Source: Paenisporosarcina sp. OV554
GTDB lineage: Bacteria > Bacillota > Bacilli > Bacillales_A > Planococcaceae
Length of the DNA: 64,000 nt
Assembly (NCBI RefSeq): GCF_003058165.1
Contig: NZ_QBUC01000003.1
Location: 124,001 to 188,000, forward strand
Reading direction: 5' to 3'
Position 1 is the first letter of the stretch; each line of letters begins with the position of its first letter. Of the stretch, positions 18,934 to 28,055 are shown piece after piece. The notes under the pieces were generated by a model. It did no database searches. It was not told the DNA's origin and saw only the letters and a list, made by a program, of their open reading frames with translations. The position numbers and the translations under genes are program-made.

Positions 18934-19710
18934 ATGGAAGCGGTCCATTATGAACAAAAGGGGAATTTAGCCATCGTCACATTAAACCGTTCTGAGTCGA
19001 TGAACGCTTTTAACTATGAAATGTTGAGTGAACTTGGTCAAATAGCAGAGTCCATCCGTATTAACCCAGACATTCGTGTCGTTGTTTTCACTGGGGCTGG
19101 GGAAAAAGCCTTCAGCGTGGGTGCCGATTTAAAAGAACGTAAAACACTAACAGAGCAAAAAGTGAAACGTAATATATACAAAATAGGCGAAGTGTTTTCA
19201 ACAATTGAAAATTTACCACAACCTACTATCGCTATGATGAACGGCTACGCTTTTGGTGGCGGCATGGAACTTGCTCTTGCATGTGATTTCCGTATTGCAG
19301 CAGACGATGTTGTCCTAGGGTTAACTGAAACAAGCTTAGCCATCATTCCAGGAGCAGGGGGTACACAACGTTTACCTCGCTTAATCGGTGAAGCTAAAGC
19401 ATTAGAATTAATCTTAACAGCTCGTCGTTTGAAAGCAGAAGAAGCTTTGGCTTATGGCATGTTAACTAAAGTGGTTTCTCGAGAAAGTTTACTAGACGAG
19501 ACTGGAAAGTTTGCTGATTTAATGCTTGCAAACGGACCGATTGCTTTGCAACAAGCGAAATTTGCCATTAAACACGGCATGAACGCTGATTTACATACAG
19601 GCTTAAACATTGAACGCAAAGCTTATGAAATAACAATTCCGACAGAAGACCGTGTCGAAGCACTTATTGCTTTTGGTGAAAAACGTAAACCGATTTTTAA
19701 AGGGAAATAA
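18934..19710 (+). CDS. Enoyl-CoA hydratase/isomerase family protein
   Basis: A 258-residue crotonase-fold enzyme. The oxyanion hole is formed by FSVGADLKER and NGYAFGGGMELALACD; glutamates equivalent to the catalytic pair of enoyl-CoA hydratase are present in GGGMELAL and GLTETSLAIIPGAGG. It adds water to 2-enoyl-CoA or a branched analogue; B. subtilis YngF (leucine degradation) is the closest family I recognise, but the substrate is not assigned. GGGGGA precedes the ATG. It has no co-oriented partner and ends in a shared terminator. Confidence 0.88.
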   Translation: MEAVHYEQKGNLAIVTLNRSESMNAFNYEMLSELGQIAESIRINPDIRVVVFTGAGEKAFSVGADLKERKTLTEQKVKRNIYKIGEVFSTIENLPQPTIAMMNGYAFGGGMELALACDFRIAADDVVLGLTETSLAIIPGAGGTQRLPRLIGEAKALELILTARRLKAEEALAYGMLTKVVSRESLLDETGKFADLMLANGPIALQQAKFAIKHGMNADLHTGLNIERKAYEITIPTEDRVEALIAFGEKRKPIFKGK

Positions 19711-19713
19711 CAA

Positions 19714-19752
19714 AAAGCGATTGTAGAGCTGAGCTTCTACAATCGCTTTTTA
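19714..19752. terminator. Bidirectional terminator
   Basis: AAAAAGCGATTGTAGA and its complement around an eight-base loop, between converging genes; the distal arm touches the stop codon of the minus-strand gene. Confidence 0.9.
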
Positions 19753-20130
19753 TTTTTCACTTGCTTCCATCGGCACATCCCATAAAAAATAATTCCCCGT
19801 AAAAAGCTTCGTCTCAACAAAGATGATGTCTTTATCTTTTTGAAAGAAGAGCGCTGCTCCTTCTTGGGTTTTGTAAGTCCAACCTAAGTCGCTCAAGACT
19901 TTTTTGATAACATCATATCTCGATTCACCGCTGTTTTCAGAAACGTACCGCGTAACGAAAATTGTTTCATCGAATTTCACAAAGTCACGGGAAGTGGAAT
20001 CTAGGATAGAGATAGCGGCAACAAGACGAATCGTTCCTTCATCTTTCGTTAATAAATGTCCGTAGCGAAAACCTATAAGTGCAAAGAAAACCACCAATAT
20101 CGCACAGAGCCACAAAGTAAACTTTTTCAT
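19750..20130 (-). CDS. Hypothetical exported or membrane-anchored protein
   Basis: 126 residues. The N-terminus MKKFTLWLCAILVVFFALIG is a signal peptide or single membrane anchor without a lipobox. The rest is soluble and mixed alpha/beta (TIRLVAAISILDSTSRDFV, GESRYDVIKKVLSDLGW), so the protein probably faces the outside. I do not recognise the family. Start ATG 20130 has GGAGG nine bases upstream; the open frame continues upstream without a ribosome binding site. Confidence 0.7.
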   Translation of the reverse strand: MKKFTLWLCAILVVFFALIGFRYGHLLTKDEGTIRLVAAISILDSTSRDFVKFDETIFVTRYVSENSGESRYDVIKKVLSDLGWTYKTQEGAALFFQKDKDIIFVETKLFTGNYFLWDVPMEASEK

Positions 20131-20210
20131 TGCACAGCCCTCCTTCCCGTACTTTAGAATATGTTTCAATAGGTGATAAATAGTATAGGTCTGTCTTTAA
20201 TAGTTCACAC

Positions 20211-20242
20211 AAAAAAGCCACCCAAAATTATTTTGAGTGACT
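20211..20242 (-). terminator. Terminator of the yrrT-luxS-mccA-mccB operon
   Basis: Minus strand AGTCACTCAAAA / TTTTGGGTGGCT hairpin followed by TTTTTTG, 15 bases after mccB. Confidence 0.8.
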
Positions 20243-20257
20243 CATTGTAACCAATAT

Positions 20258-21391
20258 TTAAGCTAACCCTTGCTCTAAATCTTCAATTAAATCTTCAACG
20301 TCTTCAATGCCTACCGAAATACGCACCAATCCATCTAAAATACCGAGTTCTTGGCGGCGTTCTGCCGGAATTGACGCATGCGTCATCCGTGCCGGCGTGG
20401 AGATCAAGCTTTCCACTGCTCCCAGACTTTCTGCAAGTGTGAAGTATTTCAATTTCTTGATCAAATGATCGGCTTTTTCAGTACTGCCTACATCAAAAGA
20501 AATCATGCCTCCGAAACCACTTGCTTGTTTTTTCATGATGTCATACCCAACATGTGATTCCAATCCTGGATAGAACACTTTTCCAACCGCTTCATGCGCA
20601 ACAAGGTAATCAGCAATGCGCTTCGCATTTGAATTCGTTTCTTCCATGCGGATTCCAAGTGTCTTCAAGCCACGGATCAATAACCATGAATCTTGTGGTC
20701 CTAAAATCGCACCTACTGAGTTTTGAACAAAGTGTAGGTCTTTCGCTAACTCTTCTGTCGCAACAACTACCAACCCAGCAACTACATCACTATGGCCTCC
20801 GATATACTTCGTTGCACTATGCAAAACGATATCTGCACCAAGAGACAATGGTTGTTGCAAGTATGGTGTCATGAACGTGTTATCAACAATCGTTAACAAT
20901 CCTTTTGCTTTTGCCAATTTAGCAATTTCCGCAATATCCGTTACTTTTAATAATGGATTGGTTGGAGATTCAATAAAGACTGCTTTTGTGTTTTCTTTAA
21001 TTGCCGCTTCAAATTCAGCCGCGTTTGAAGAATCTACGAATGTTGATTCAATACCGAAACGATTTAATACTTTTGTCATGACACGGTATGTACCACCGTA
21101 AACATCGTCAGTCATAACGATATGATCTCCTGCATTAAAAAGCATCATTACTGAACTGATAGCTGCCATTCCTGAACCAAAAGCAAAGCCAGCATGACCG
21201 CCTTCTAAATCACTAATTAAAACTTCAAGTGCATGACGAGTAGGATTGCCTGTACGTGAATATTCGTATCCACGGAAGTCTCCTACAGCATCTTGTTTAT
21301 ATGTGCTTACTTGGTAAATCGGTGTGGAAACGGCACCTGTTGTTTCGTCCCCAACGATACCCGCGTGAATTAATTTTGTTTTTGGTCTCAT
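20258..21391 (-). CDS. mccB: Cystathionine gamma-lyase / homocysteine gamma-lyase
   Basis: A 377-residue Cys/Met-metabolism PLP enzyme. It contains YSRTGNPTRHALE, FGSGMAAIS, DDVYGGTYRV, IVDNTFMTPYLQQPL, and the PLP lysine in LHSATKYIGGHSDVVAG. It cleaves cystathionine to cysteine, 2-oxobutyrate and ammonia, completing reverse transsulfuration; context with mccA favours this over a cystathionine beta-lyase role. Its ATG overlaps the mccA stop by four bases (ATGA), so the two are translationally coupled. It is the last gene of the four-gene operon. Confidence 0.93.
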   Translation of the reverse strand: MRPKTKLIHAGIVGDETTGAVSTPIYQVSTYKQDAVGDFRGYEYSRTGNPTRHALEVLISDLEGGHAGFAFGSGMAAISSVMMLFNAGDHIVMTDDVYGGTYRVMTKVLNRFGIESTFVDSSNAAEFEAAIKENTKAVFIESPTNPLLKVTDIAEIAKLAKAKGLLTIVDNTFMTPYLQQPLSLGADIVLHSATKYIGGHSDVVAGLVVVATEELAKDLHFVQNSVGAILGPQDSWLLIRGLKTLGIRMEETNSNAKRIADYLVAHEAVGKVFYPGLESHVGYDIMKKQASGFGGMISFDVGSTEKADHLIKKLKYFTLAESLGAVESLISTPARMTHASIPAERRQELGILDGLVRISVGIEDVEDLIEDLEQGLA

Positions 21392-22326
21392 TGTGCTTCG
21401 TCCTCCTTCAATAATTCATAAACATTTTGGCTTAAATAACGTTCGCTTGAATCCGCAAAAATCGTCACGATATGGCTTCCTGGTTCCGCCACTTTCGCTT
21501 CTTCAAGTGCCGCATAAAAAGCAGCACCTGAAGAACTGCCGACAAGAAGACCTTCTTCTTTAGCTAATACACGCATTTTTTCAAAAGCATTTTTGTCAGT
21601 AACTGTATGAATAGCATTAAAATACGTTTTATCCATATAGCCTGGTAAAAACTCCATACCGATACCTTCTGTGTAATGCGAACCAGGTTCACCACCATTT
21701 AAAATCGAGCCTTGTGGTTCAACGATTACTGTTTTAATATCTACATTTTGATTTTTTAAATACTTCGCCGTTCCCATAAATGTTCCACCTGAGCCAGCAC
21801 CTGCTACAAAGACGTTAATTCTACCATCTAAATCGCGCCATAATTCAGGTCCTAATGTGTGTACATACGTTTCTGGATTTGCAGGATTTGAAAACTGGGA
21901 AGGTGAAAAAGCACCTGGCGTTTCTTTTACAAGCTCCTCAGCTTTTGCAATGGCACCTTTCATTCCAAGTTCCGTGGGTGTATTCACGATTTCAGCACCA
22001 AGTGCACGCATCAATGTTTGTTTTTCCATACTGAACTTTTGTGGCACAACAAATTTCACCGTGTAGCCTTTGCCAATTGCCGCTAAAGCTACACCGATTC
22101 CTGTATTACCAGCTGTTGGTTCGATAATGGTTCCACCTGGTTGTAGCTTTCCAGATTCTACAGCATCTTTTAATAAAGATACACCTAAACGATCTTTCAC
22201 ACTACCACCAGGATTCATGAACTCAAGCTTTGCAAATATGCGACAATTATTCGGAATATCAATATTGTTGATCTCTACGACTGGTGTATTGCCAATCAAT
22301 TCGTGAACGCTTCCGTAGACATTCAT
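21388..22326 (-). CDS. mccA: O-acetylserine-dependent cystathionine beta-synthase
   Basis: A 312-residue fold-type II PLP enzyme (CysK/CBS family). The PLP lysine lies in NPGGSVKDRLGVSLLKDA, the substrate loop is EPTAGNTGIGVALAA, and the phosphate-binding GAGSGGTFMGTAKYLK and SSGAAFYAALE follow. In B. subtilis MccA (YrhA) joins O-acetylserine and homocysteine to cystathionine. It overlaps luxS by one base (TAATG) and mccB by four. The start at 22326 has GGAGG directly upstream inside the luxS end; a longer frame would overlap luxS further. The neighbours supply homocysteine (LuxS) and use cystathionine (MccB). Confidence 0.92.
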   Translation of the reverse strand: MNVYGSVHELIGNTPVVEINNIDIPNNCRIFAKLEFMNPGGSVKDRLGVSLLKDAVESGKLQPGGTIIEPTAGNTGIGVALAAIGKGYTVKFVVPQKFSMEKQTLMRALGAEIVNTPTELGMKGAIAKAEELVKETPGAFSPSQFSNPANPETYVHTLGPELWRDLDGRINVFVAGAGSGGTFMGTAKYLKNQNVDIKTVIVEPQGSILNGGEPGSHYTEGIGMEFLPGYMDKTYFNAIHTVTDKNAFEKMRVLAKEEGLLVGSSSGAAFYAALEEAKVAEPGSHIVTIFADSSERYLSQNVYELLKEDEAQ

Positions 22327-22796
22327 TATACTTCCTCCGCGAATACCGTACGCCATTCATCTTTCTTAGAGAGCATCTCGCGTGCAATCTCTTTGGCGCC
22401 TTCTAAACTATGATTGGCAGCCCAGCCACATTGTACTTCATTACAAGCAGGTACTTCAGTTGCTTGCATGACATCTTCAAGCGTTTTTTCTAAAATCATT
22501 AAAATTTCGTCGAAGTCATCATGATTAATAACAGCTAAATAAAATCCTGTTTGGCATCCCATAGGGCTCATGTCTACCACTTGATCTGTATGGTTACGAA
22601 TGTTTTCAGCCATTAAATGCTCAATAGAATGGAGTCCAGCCATTTCCATATGTTCTTTATTCGGTTGCTTAAAACGAATATCATACTTTAAAATTTCGTC
22701 TCCATTTGCGCCCATTTTACGTCCAGCTAATCGTACATATGGTGCAACTACCTTAGTATGATCTAAGTTAAAACTTTCTACATTCATTTGTTTCAT
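22326..22796 (-). CDS. luxS: S-ribosylhomocysteine lyase (autoinducer-2 synthase)
   Basis: 156 residues, the usual LuxS length. The metal site is HSIEHLMAE (His-x-x-Glu-His) plus the cysteine in [12 protein letters not shown]; the catalytic cysteine is in [13 protein letters not shown]. It splits S-ribosylhomocysteine into homocysteine and DPD, the precursor of AI-2. Start ATG 22796 is favoured by AAGGAG eight bases upstream. In the B. subtilis operon this position (between yrrT and mccA) holds mtnN; here luxS is in its place, so homocysteine release is directly linked to reverse transsulfuration. The SAH nucleosidase must be encoded elsewhere. Confidence 0.97.
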   Translation of the reverse strand: MKQMNVESFNLDHTKVVAPYVRLAGRKMGANGDEILKYDIRFKQPNKEHMEMAGLHSIEHLMAENIRNHTDQVVDMSPMGCQTGFYLAVINHDDFDEILMILEKTLEDVMQATEVPACNEVQCGWAANHSLEGAKEIAREMLSKKDEWRTVFAEEV

Positions 22797-22808
22797 CTTT
22801 TCCACTCC

Positions 22809-23444
22809 TTATTTTTTAATCGCGTCCATTAACCACACAAAATCATTCATCTGTTCAAACTGAACATCGAATCCTGCTTTTTCAAATGCATGCGTCAATA
22901 CAGGAATCGTTGTGTAGTACTCCCGTTCTAAGTCGTCCGCCACGTTATTAAAACCACGTGCACGTTCTTTTGAAATCTGTGCTTGTTTCGCTTCCTCTGA
23001 TGTAAAAACGGTATCTGCAAATACAATTTTGCCACCCACCGGCAATATACTAGCATATGTTAATAATGCTTTTTCTTTCTCACTATCTTTTAAATGGTGA
23101 AATACATACGTACTAACGAACGTTTCGACCTTTTGTGGTTTCTCAAAATCTAATAAATCACCGTCTATTAACACTAAGTCAGGAAAACGCTTCGCCGTGA
23201 CTCGACGCATCGCATCGTTTGGTTCAATTCCAATAACAGAATGACCCGCTTCTAATAACTTCGCCGTTAAGTTGCCAGTTCCTGTTCCGAATTCAACAAC
23301 TGCCCCTAAAGACTTATTTGTAACTGCAGAAAGTATCTCATCATATTTTTCAAATACATCACGATATTCAGGATCTTGTCCTGAGACTGATGCATCATAA
23401 GACTCTACCCATTTATCAAAAATCTCTACGAATTCACGCCCCAT
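22809..23444 (-). CDS. yrrT: YrrT-type SAM-dependent methyltransferase
   Basis: A 211-residue class I methyltransferase with motif I VVEFGTGTGNLTAKLL, the acidic SAM-ribose residue in VIGIEPNDAMR, motif II LVLIDGDLLDF and YVFHHLKDSEKE. It is first in the operon ahead of luxS-mccA-mccB, as B. subtilis YrrT heads the mtnN-mccA-mccB operon. The substrate is unknown. AAGGAG precedes the ATG. The operon in B. subtilis is repressed by CymR when cysteine is plentiful; I cannot confirm a CymR box here by eye. Confidence 0.9.
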   Translation of the reverse strand: MGREFVEIFDKWVESYDASVSGQDPEYRDVFEKYDEILSAVTNKSLGAVVEFGTGTGNLTAKLLEAGHSVIGIEPNDAMRRVTAKRFPDLVLIDGDLLDFEKPQKVETFVSTYVFHHLKDSEKEKALLTYASILPVGGKIVFADTVFTSEEAKQAQISKERARGFNNVADDLEREYYTTIPVLTHAFEKAGFDVQFEQMNDFVWLMDAIKK

Positions 23445-23551
23445 AGTAAATTCTCCTTTTTATTTATATATTATTCCTACCTGATTACTTGGCATTAGGT
23501 TAACAGACTTATTTATAACATATTTCAAACGTTATTTCTACTCTTGTACCC

Positions 23552-23582
23552 AAAAAACCCCTTTCGAATTATGCGAAAGGGG
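23552..23582 (-). terminator. Terminator of the GNAT acetyltransferase gene
   Basis: CCCCTTTCG/CGAAAGGGG hairpin followed on the minus strand by TTTTTTGGG; it separates this gene from the yrrT operon. Confidence 0.88.
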
Positions 23583-23590
23583 TCTTGATT

Positions 23591-24133
23591 TTATATTTTA
23601 GTAGCTTCCCATTCTTCTCGTAAAATACCCATGCGAATGGAGTCATAATATTTACCTTCGTAATAACGAACTTTGCGGATCCGTGCTTCCATTGACATGC
23701 CGAGTTTTTCACCGACGCAAATCATTCGATCATTTCCAGACCAAGTGGTAAATCCAACGCGTACGAGAGGCATTGTTTTAAACAAGCGATTCATCCATTG
23801 TCTAATTGCTTCTGTACCATAACCCCCGCTCCAATATTCAGGCTTAAATATGACGATTCCCATTTCAAGCCATAAAGAAGGTTCATGTTCCCAATAGTAA
23901 GACACCATGCCGACGAGTTCTTCATTTATTTCAATAGCGAAAATATGTTCTTTTCGAAGATAACGATCTTTATTTGATAGAAATTTTTCTAATGTTTGTG
24001 GTTTGTATGGATAATAAGGTGCATCCCATTTCTTCCACTCTGGATTTTCTTCTTTCGCACTCATTGCCCAAAGTGTACATAAATCGTCTTCATAAAAAGG
24101 TCGCAAATGAACCTTTGTTGATAAATCAGTCAA
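23591..24133 (-). CDS. GNAT-family N-acetyltransferase (RimJ/RimL-like)
   Basis: A 180-residue acyltransferase. It starts LRPFYEDDLCTLW, has the central beta-strand EMGIVIFKPEYWSGGYGTEA (acetyl-CoA pyrophosphate loop, here W-S-G-G-Y-G) and ends with the GEKLGMSMEARIRKVRYYEG helix-strand typical of the RimJ/RimL group. The substrate is unknown; relatives acetylate protein N-termini, spermidine or small amines. It lies 11 bases after the YuxL gene on the same strand, so the two are probably co-transcribed. Confidence 0.85.
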   Translation of the reverse strand: MTDLSTKVHLRPFYEDDLCTLWAMSAKEENPEWKKWDAPYYPYKPQTLEKFLSNKDRYLRKEHIFAIEINEELVGMVSYYWEHEPSLWLEMGIVIFKPEYWSGGYGTEAIRQWMNRLFKTMPLVRVGFTTWSGNDRMICVGEKLGMSMEARIRKVRYYEGKYYDSIRMGILREEWEATKI

Positions 24134-24144
24134 GAACTATCACC

Positions 24145-26121
24145 TCATAAATACTTTTTAAACCAACCTGTAATTTGCTCAAGTCGTGCATAACGTAGAT
24201 TTGGATAGCCAGTACGCGACAAGTTGTGGTCAGCATCTGGGAAACGAACAAAGCCTGTCTCTTTTTTCATTTGTTTTAATGTGATATACAGTTGTTCTGC
24301 TTGCTCAATAGGACATCTGAAATCTTTTTCACTATGCAAAATGAGTAACGGTGTTTCAATGTGTTTAGCATATTTTAGAGGAGAATGGTTCCATAGTTTT
24401 TCTACATCTGTCATATCTGCTCCAATTTGCCATTCATTAAAATAATAGCCGATATCTGAAACACCAAAGAAACTTACCCAGTTTGAAATGGAGCGTTGTG
24501 TCACTGCTGCTTTAAAGCGATTTGAATGACTAACGATCCAGTTAGTCATAAAGCCACCATAACTACCACCAGTTACACCTAGACGATTTTCATCAATCCA
24601 GTCATTATCAGAAAGGACTGAGTCAACGGCTGCCATGATGTCTTCATAATCACCACCACCATAATCACCCCGAACTGCGTCGACAAACTGCTGACTGTAA
24701 CCATGACTACCACGAGGATTAATATACAGAACACCGTAACCTTGTGCGGCCAAAAGCTGAAGCTCATGGAAAAACGTGTTAGCGTACATAGCATGCGGAC
24801 CACCATGAATCTCCACAATTAATGGATAATTCTGTCCTTCAACAAAGCCTGCTGGTTTCATTAACCATCCATGAACAGCCCACTCTTTAGCTCCTTGAAA
24901 CATAATCGCTTGTGGTTGAACAAGTTCAACTTCATTTTCAAATGATTCATTGAATGATGTTAGCGCATTGCGTTCACCAGTTGCAATGGTTTGTAAATAA
25001 AGTTCACCGATTTTCGTTGAATTTGAAACGGTGACGAGCGCAAACTCTCCAGACTTCGCAACATCATAGCCGTATACATGTTCATCATCTGCAGTGGCTG
25101 GATACATCTCCCCTTCTAAAGATGCGGCGTATAAACGAACGTCACCCATTGTAGACACTTGGAAGTACAAAAGATTGTCTTCCGTCCATACCACGCTTGG
25201 TGCATTTGCCCCTTGTTGATGGTCTGCAACAACATAATCTCCAACCGGTGCATCGATGCCTTCCGTTAGAATTTCTCGAGAGCCAGACTTTAGATCATAG
25301 ACATACAAATCTGTATGCGTAGCATTTTTGTAAGCAGAATCACTTCCGACAAATGCTAGCTTTTTATCATCCAAAGAAAAAACTGCACCGCCAAAGTAAC
25401 CATCTTCGTCAATGATTAACTTCTCTTCTTTCGATTCACTATCAACCAAATATAAAGCTTGTCGGAATTCGAAATCCAAACTTTCAGAACGATTGACACT
25501 GAACACTATTTTCTCCCCATTATGAGAAATAGCCTGTAAATCATAAAGATGATTACCTTGAGTAAATTGTTTCACTTCCTCAGTTTCGAGATCAATTACA
25601 CCAATATGCTTATAGATGTCTTGAGGGAGTAAACCCGCTCCGTCCATTTTGTATTTCATTTTATTTACTATATAAGGTTCAGGATTTTTCTTCTCTTCTT
25701 TCTCTGGCTCGTCTGTAAAGTTCTTTCCTTCTTTTACAGGAGCCAAAAACCATATCTTCTTTCCACAAGGAGACCATAAGAAACTGCTGACACCTTTTTC
25801 AAACGAAGTAACTTTACGTGCTTCTCCACCTCTTGTGGATAAAACATATAATTGATTTTTGTCATCACGCGTAGATAAAAACGCCAACTGACTTCCATCT
25901 TGCGAATAGCATGGACTAGAAATTTTCTCCTTGCCATGTGTCCATTGTGTCAATTTCTTTGTCTCCAAATCTACATGCCATAAATTTGCTTGATAAGTAT
26001 TATCTTTGTCATTGATTTTCGTTTGCACAAAAACTGCTTCTTGTTGATTGGGTGCTAAAGAAGGCTGAGTAACTGAAATCAACTTACTTAAATCTTCTAT
26101 TGTTAATTTACGTTTTGTCAT
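24145..26121 (-). CDS. yuxL: S9-family prolyl oligopeptidase/acylaminoacyl peptidase (YuxL)
   Basis: 658 residues; B. subtilis YuxL has 657. An N-terminal WD/beta-propeller region (about 1-390, with repeated SPCGKK / YSQDGSQLAFLS segments) precedes an alpha/beta hydrolase domain. The catalytic serine is in TGGSYGGFMTNWIVS; the acid is in HSEKDFRCPIEQAEQ and the histidine in FPDADHNLSRTG. It releases acyl-amino acids or cleaves oligopeptides; no signal peptide, so cytoplasmic. AGGAATT precedes the ATG. An acidic/lysine-rich insert (about 130-150) is specific to this copy. Confidence 0.9.
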   Translation of the reverse strand: MTKRKLTIEDLSKLISVTQPSLAPNQQEAVFVQTKINDKDNTYQANLWHVDLETKKLTQWTHGKEKISSPCYSQDGSQLAFLSTRDDKNQLYVLSTRGGEARKVTSFEKGVSSFLWSPCGKKIWFLAPVKEGKNFTDEPEKEEKKNPEPYIVNKMKYKMDGAGLLPQDIYKHIGVIDLETEEVKQFTQGNHLYDLQAISHNGEKIVFSVNRSESLDFEFRQALYLVDSESKEEKLIIDEDGYFGGAVFSLDDKKLAFVGSDSAYKNATHTDLYVYDLKSGSREILTEGIDAPVGDYVVADHQQGANAPSVVWTEDNLLYFQVSTMGDVRLYAASLEGEMYPATADDEHVYGYDVAKSGEFALVTVSNSTKIGELYLQTIATGERNALTSFNESFENEVELVQPQAIMFQGAKEWAVHGWLMKPAGFVEGQNYPLIVEIHGGPHAMYANTFFHELQLLAAQGYGVLYINPRGSHGYSQQFVDAVRGDYGGGDYEDIMAAVDSVLSDNDWIDENRLGVTGGSYGGFMTNWIVSHSNRFKAAVTQRSISNWVSFFGVSDIGYYFNEWQIGADMTDVEKLWNHSPLKYAKHIETPLLILHSEKDFRCPIEQAEQLYITLKQMKKETGFVRFPDADHNLSRTGYPNLRYARLEQITGWFKKYL

Positions 26122-26355
26122 GATAATTCCTCCAAATGTTGCCGTATACTATCTATTTCAACAACCGTAAGATTTTCCCTTTAATTATATAGCATAAATT
26201 TTCCATCGATTATCATTACATACTCAAGTTGTGGGCTGGAAATCGTTTGAATAAGAACCGATTAATCCACTGTTGGAAATATGAAAACATAGGATGATGA
26301 TTGTATTTTCTAAAAATGGGTAATAATGAAGGAACTACTGTCGGGAGGAATTCTT

Positions 26356-27903
26356 ATGTGTCCACTTGAACTACCAAAAGTCACAAAATCCTATTGGAGA
26401 AAAGAAAGATCTAATAAAACTTATCCACCTTTAACAGAAAACCTTACAACAGATGTATGTATAATTGGGGCTGGAATTGCTGGGGTCACAGCTGCCTATG
26501 TGCTCGCAAACGAAGGTGTAACGGTACATGTTATAGAAGGAAGTAAAATCGTCAGCGGTACTACTGGATTTACAACAGCTAAAATAACTGCACAACATGG
26601 GGTTATTTATGATGAATTAATTCAGACGTTCGGAAAAAATGAAGCAAGTCAATACTTTGATGCCAACCAAAAGGCAAGAGAGCAAATAAAAAAGTGGATT
26701 GATTCACTCTCCATTGATTGCGACTTTGAAGAACGTCACGCTGTTCTCTATGCACAAACTCCTGAAGGTGTTGAAAAATTACATACAGAGAAAGCGGCCT
26801 ATGATCAACTAGGCATCCTAGGTGAACTGTCAACTTCTAAAGATGAACTTCCATTTTCTGTAAGTGAAACGTTAACAATACCTGACCAAGCTCAATTTCA
26901 TCCGGTCAAATATATTAACGGGTTAGTTAAAGAAGCACAGAAACTTGGTGTGACTTTTTACGAAGATACCCGTGCTAAATCACTTAGAGAAGATGATGAC
27001 GAAGTTTTCATCGAAACCATGGAAGGTCATATCATTAAGGCCAAACAAGCATTAGTAACTAGTCACTTCCCCTTTAACGATAAAGAAGGCTTCTATTTTT
27101 CACGACTGTCTCCCCAACGTTCCTATGCAGTTTGTGTAAGGGTTCCAAGTGAACAAATGACTGGAATGTATATTAATGTTGAAAAGCCTAGCCGCTCCAT
27201 TCGTACAGCAAAAGGAGACAAAGGCGAAAGCTATGTGATAGTTGGCGGAGAAGGACATAAAACAGGGCAACATGATGACGATTCTCATGATGAATCCACT
27301 GTTCAACGATATGAAACGCTCACCCAATTTGCAAAACAGCATTTCCAAGTTGAATCAATCGATACGCATTGGTCTGCACAAGATTATGAGACACTCGACC
27401 GTCTTCCCTATATTGGAGAAATGTCTAGTAGCTCGTCACATGTATTTTTAGCAACCGGTTTTTCCAAATGGGGTATGACGAATGGTACCACTGCTGGATT
27501 GTTGCTTGCAGATCTTGCGCAAAATAAATTCAATCCATGTAAAGACTTATACTCACCAACTCGATCAAAAATAAAAAAAGAAGACGCTAAACATTTTGTG
27601 AAGATGAATGCCAATGTCGCAAAAGAATTAGTAACCGGTAAATTCGACCGCCCAACAGATTCAGTAGACGATTTAAAAAATGACGAAGGACGCATCGTAA
27701 TGGTAGATAACCACAAAACCGGTGCATACAAGGATAAAAACGGGCAATTACACTTAGTAAAACCTACTTGTACCCATTTAGGTTGTGACGTGCACTGGAA
27801 TGATGGAGAACGTACGTGGGATTGTCCATGTCACGGCTCAAGGTTTTCTTACAAAGGTGAAGTGTTAGAAGGACCTGCGGTAAAACCATTGGAACGCAAA
27901 TAA
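26356..27903 (+). CDS. yhfW: FAD-dependent oxidoreductase with C-terminal Rieske domain (YhfW)
   Basis: A 515-residue fusion. Residues about 30-400 form a DadA/glycine-oxidase-like FAD domain (VCIIGAGIAGVTAAYVLANE, GTTGFTTAKITAQHGVIYDE, LATGFSKWGMTNGTTAG). The last 80 residues are a Rieske [2Fe-2S] domain with both cluster motifs, CTHLGC and CPCHGS. This two-domain design matches B. subtilis YhfW. The electron donor and acceptor are unknown. Start ATG 26356 has GGGAGG seven bases upstream; an in-frame ATG at 26326 is not supported. The gene has its own weak hairpin terminator. Confidence 0.9.
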   Translation: MCPLELPKVTKSYWRKERSNKTYPPLTENLTTDVCIIGAGIAGVTAAYVLANEGVTVHVIEGSKIVSGTTGFTTAKITAQHGVIYDELIQTFGKNEASQYFDANQKAREQIKKWIDSLSIDCDFEERHAVLYAQTPEGVEKLHTEKAAYDQLGILGELSTSKDELPFSVSETLTIPDQAQFHPVKYINGLVKEAQKLGVTFYEDTRAKSLREDDDEVFIETMEGHIIKAKQALVTSHFPFNDKEGFYFSRLSPQRSYAVCVRVPSEQMTGMYINVEKPSRSIRTAKGDKGESYVIVGGEGHKTGQHDDDSHDESTVQRYETLTQFAKQHFQVESIDTHWSAQDYETLDRLPYIGEMSSSSSHVFLATGFSKWGMTNGTTAGLLLADLAQNKFNPCKDLYSPTRSKIKKEDAKHFVKMNANVAKELVTGKFDRPTDSVDDLKNDEGRIVMVDNHKTGAYKDKNGQLHLVKPTCTHLGCDVHWNDGERTWDCPCHGSRFSYKGEVLEGPAVKPLERK

Positions 27904-27910
27904 TTGAAGC

Positions 27911-27950
27911 GCCAATTTCTATGTTAAATAGAGATTGGCCTTCTTCTTTT
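27911..27950 (+). terminator. Probable terminator of yhfW
   Basis: GCCAATTTCT / AGAGATTGGC hairpin (27911-27939) followed by TTCTTCTTTTT. Confidence 0.65.
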
Positions 27951-28055
27951 TAAAAAGCTTAAAGCATGGCATTTAATGTTTCATGTTGAAAAATACGGGT
28001 AAATTTCTTAAAACATGTAAAACCATTTTAGGAACTATTCCAAGGAGGATGACCT

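Noticed and set aside
22326-23510. CymR box or T-box upstream of yrrT
   Set aside because: I looked for the CymR palindrome and for a T-box specifier structure in 23445-23550 and could not identify either with confidence.
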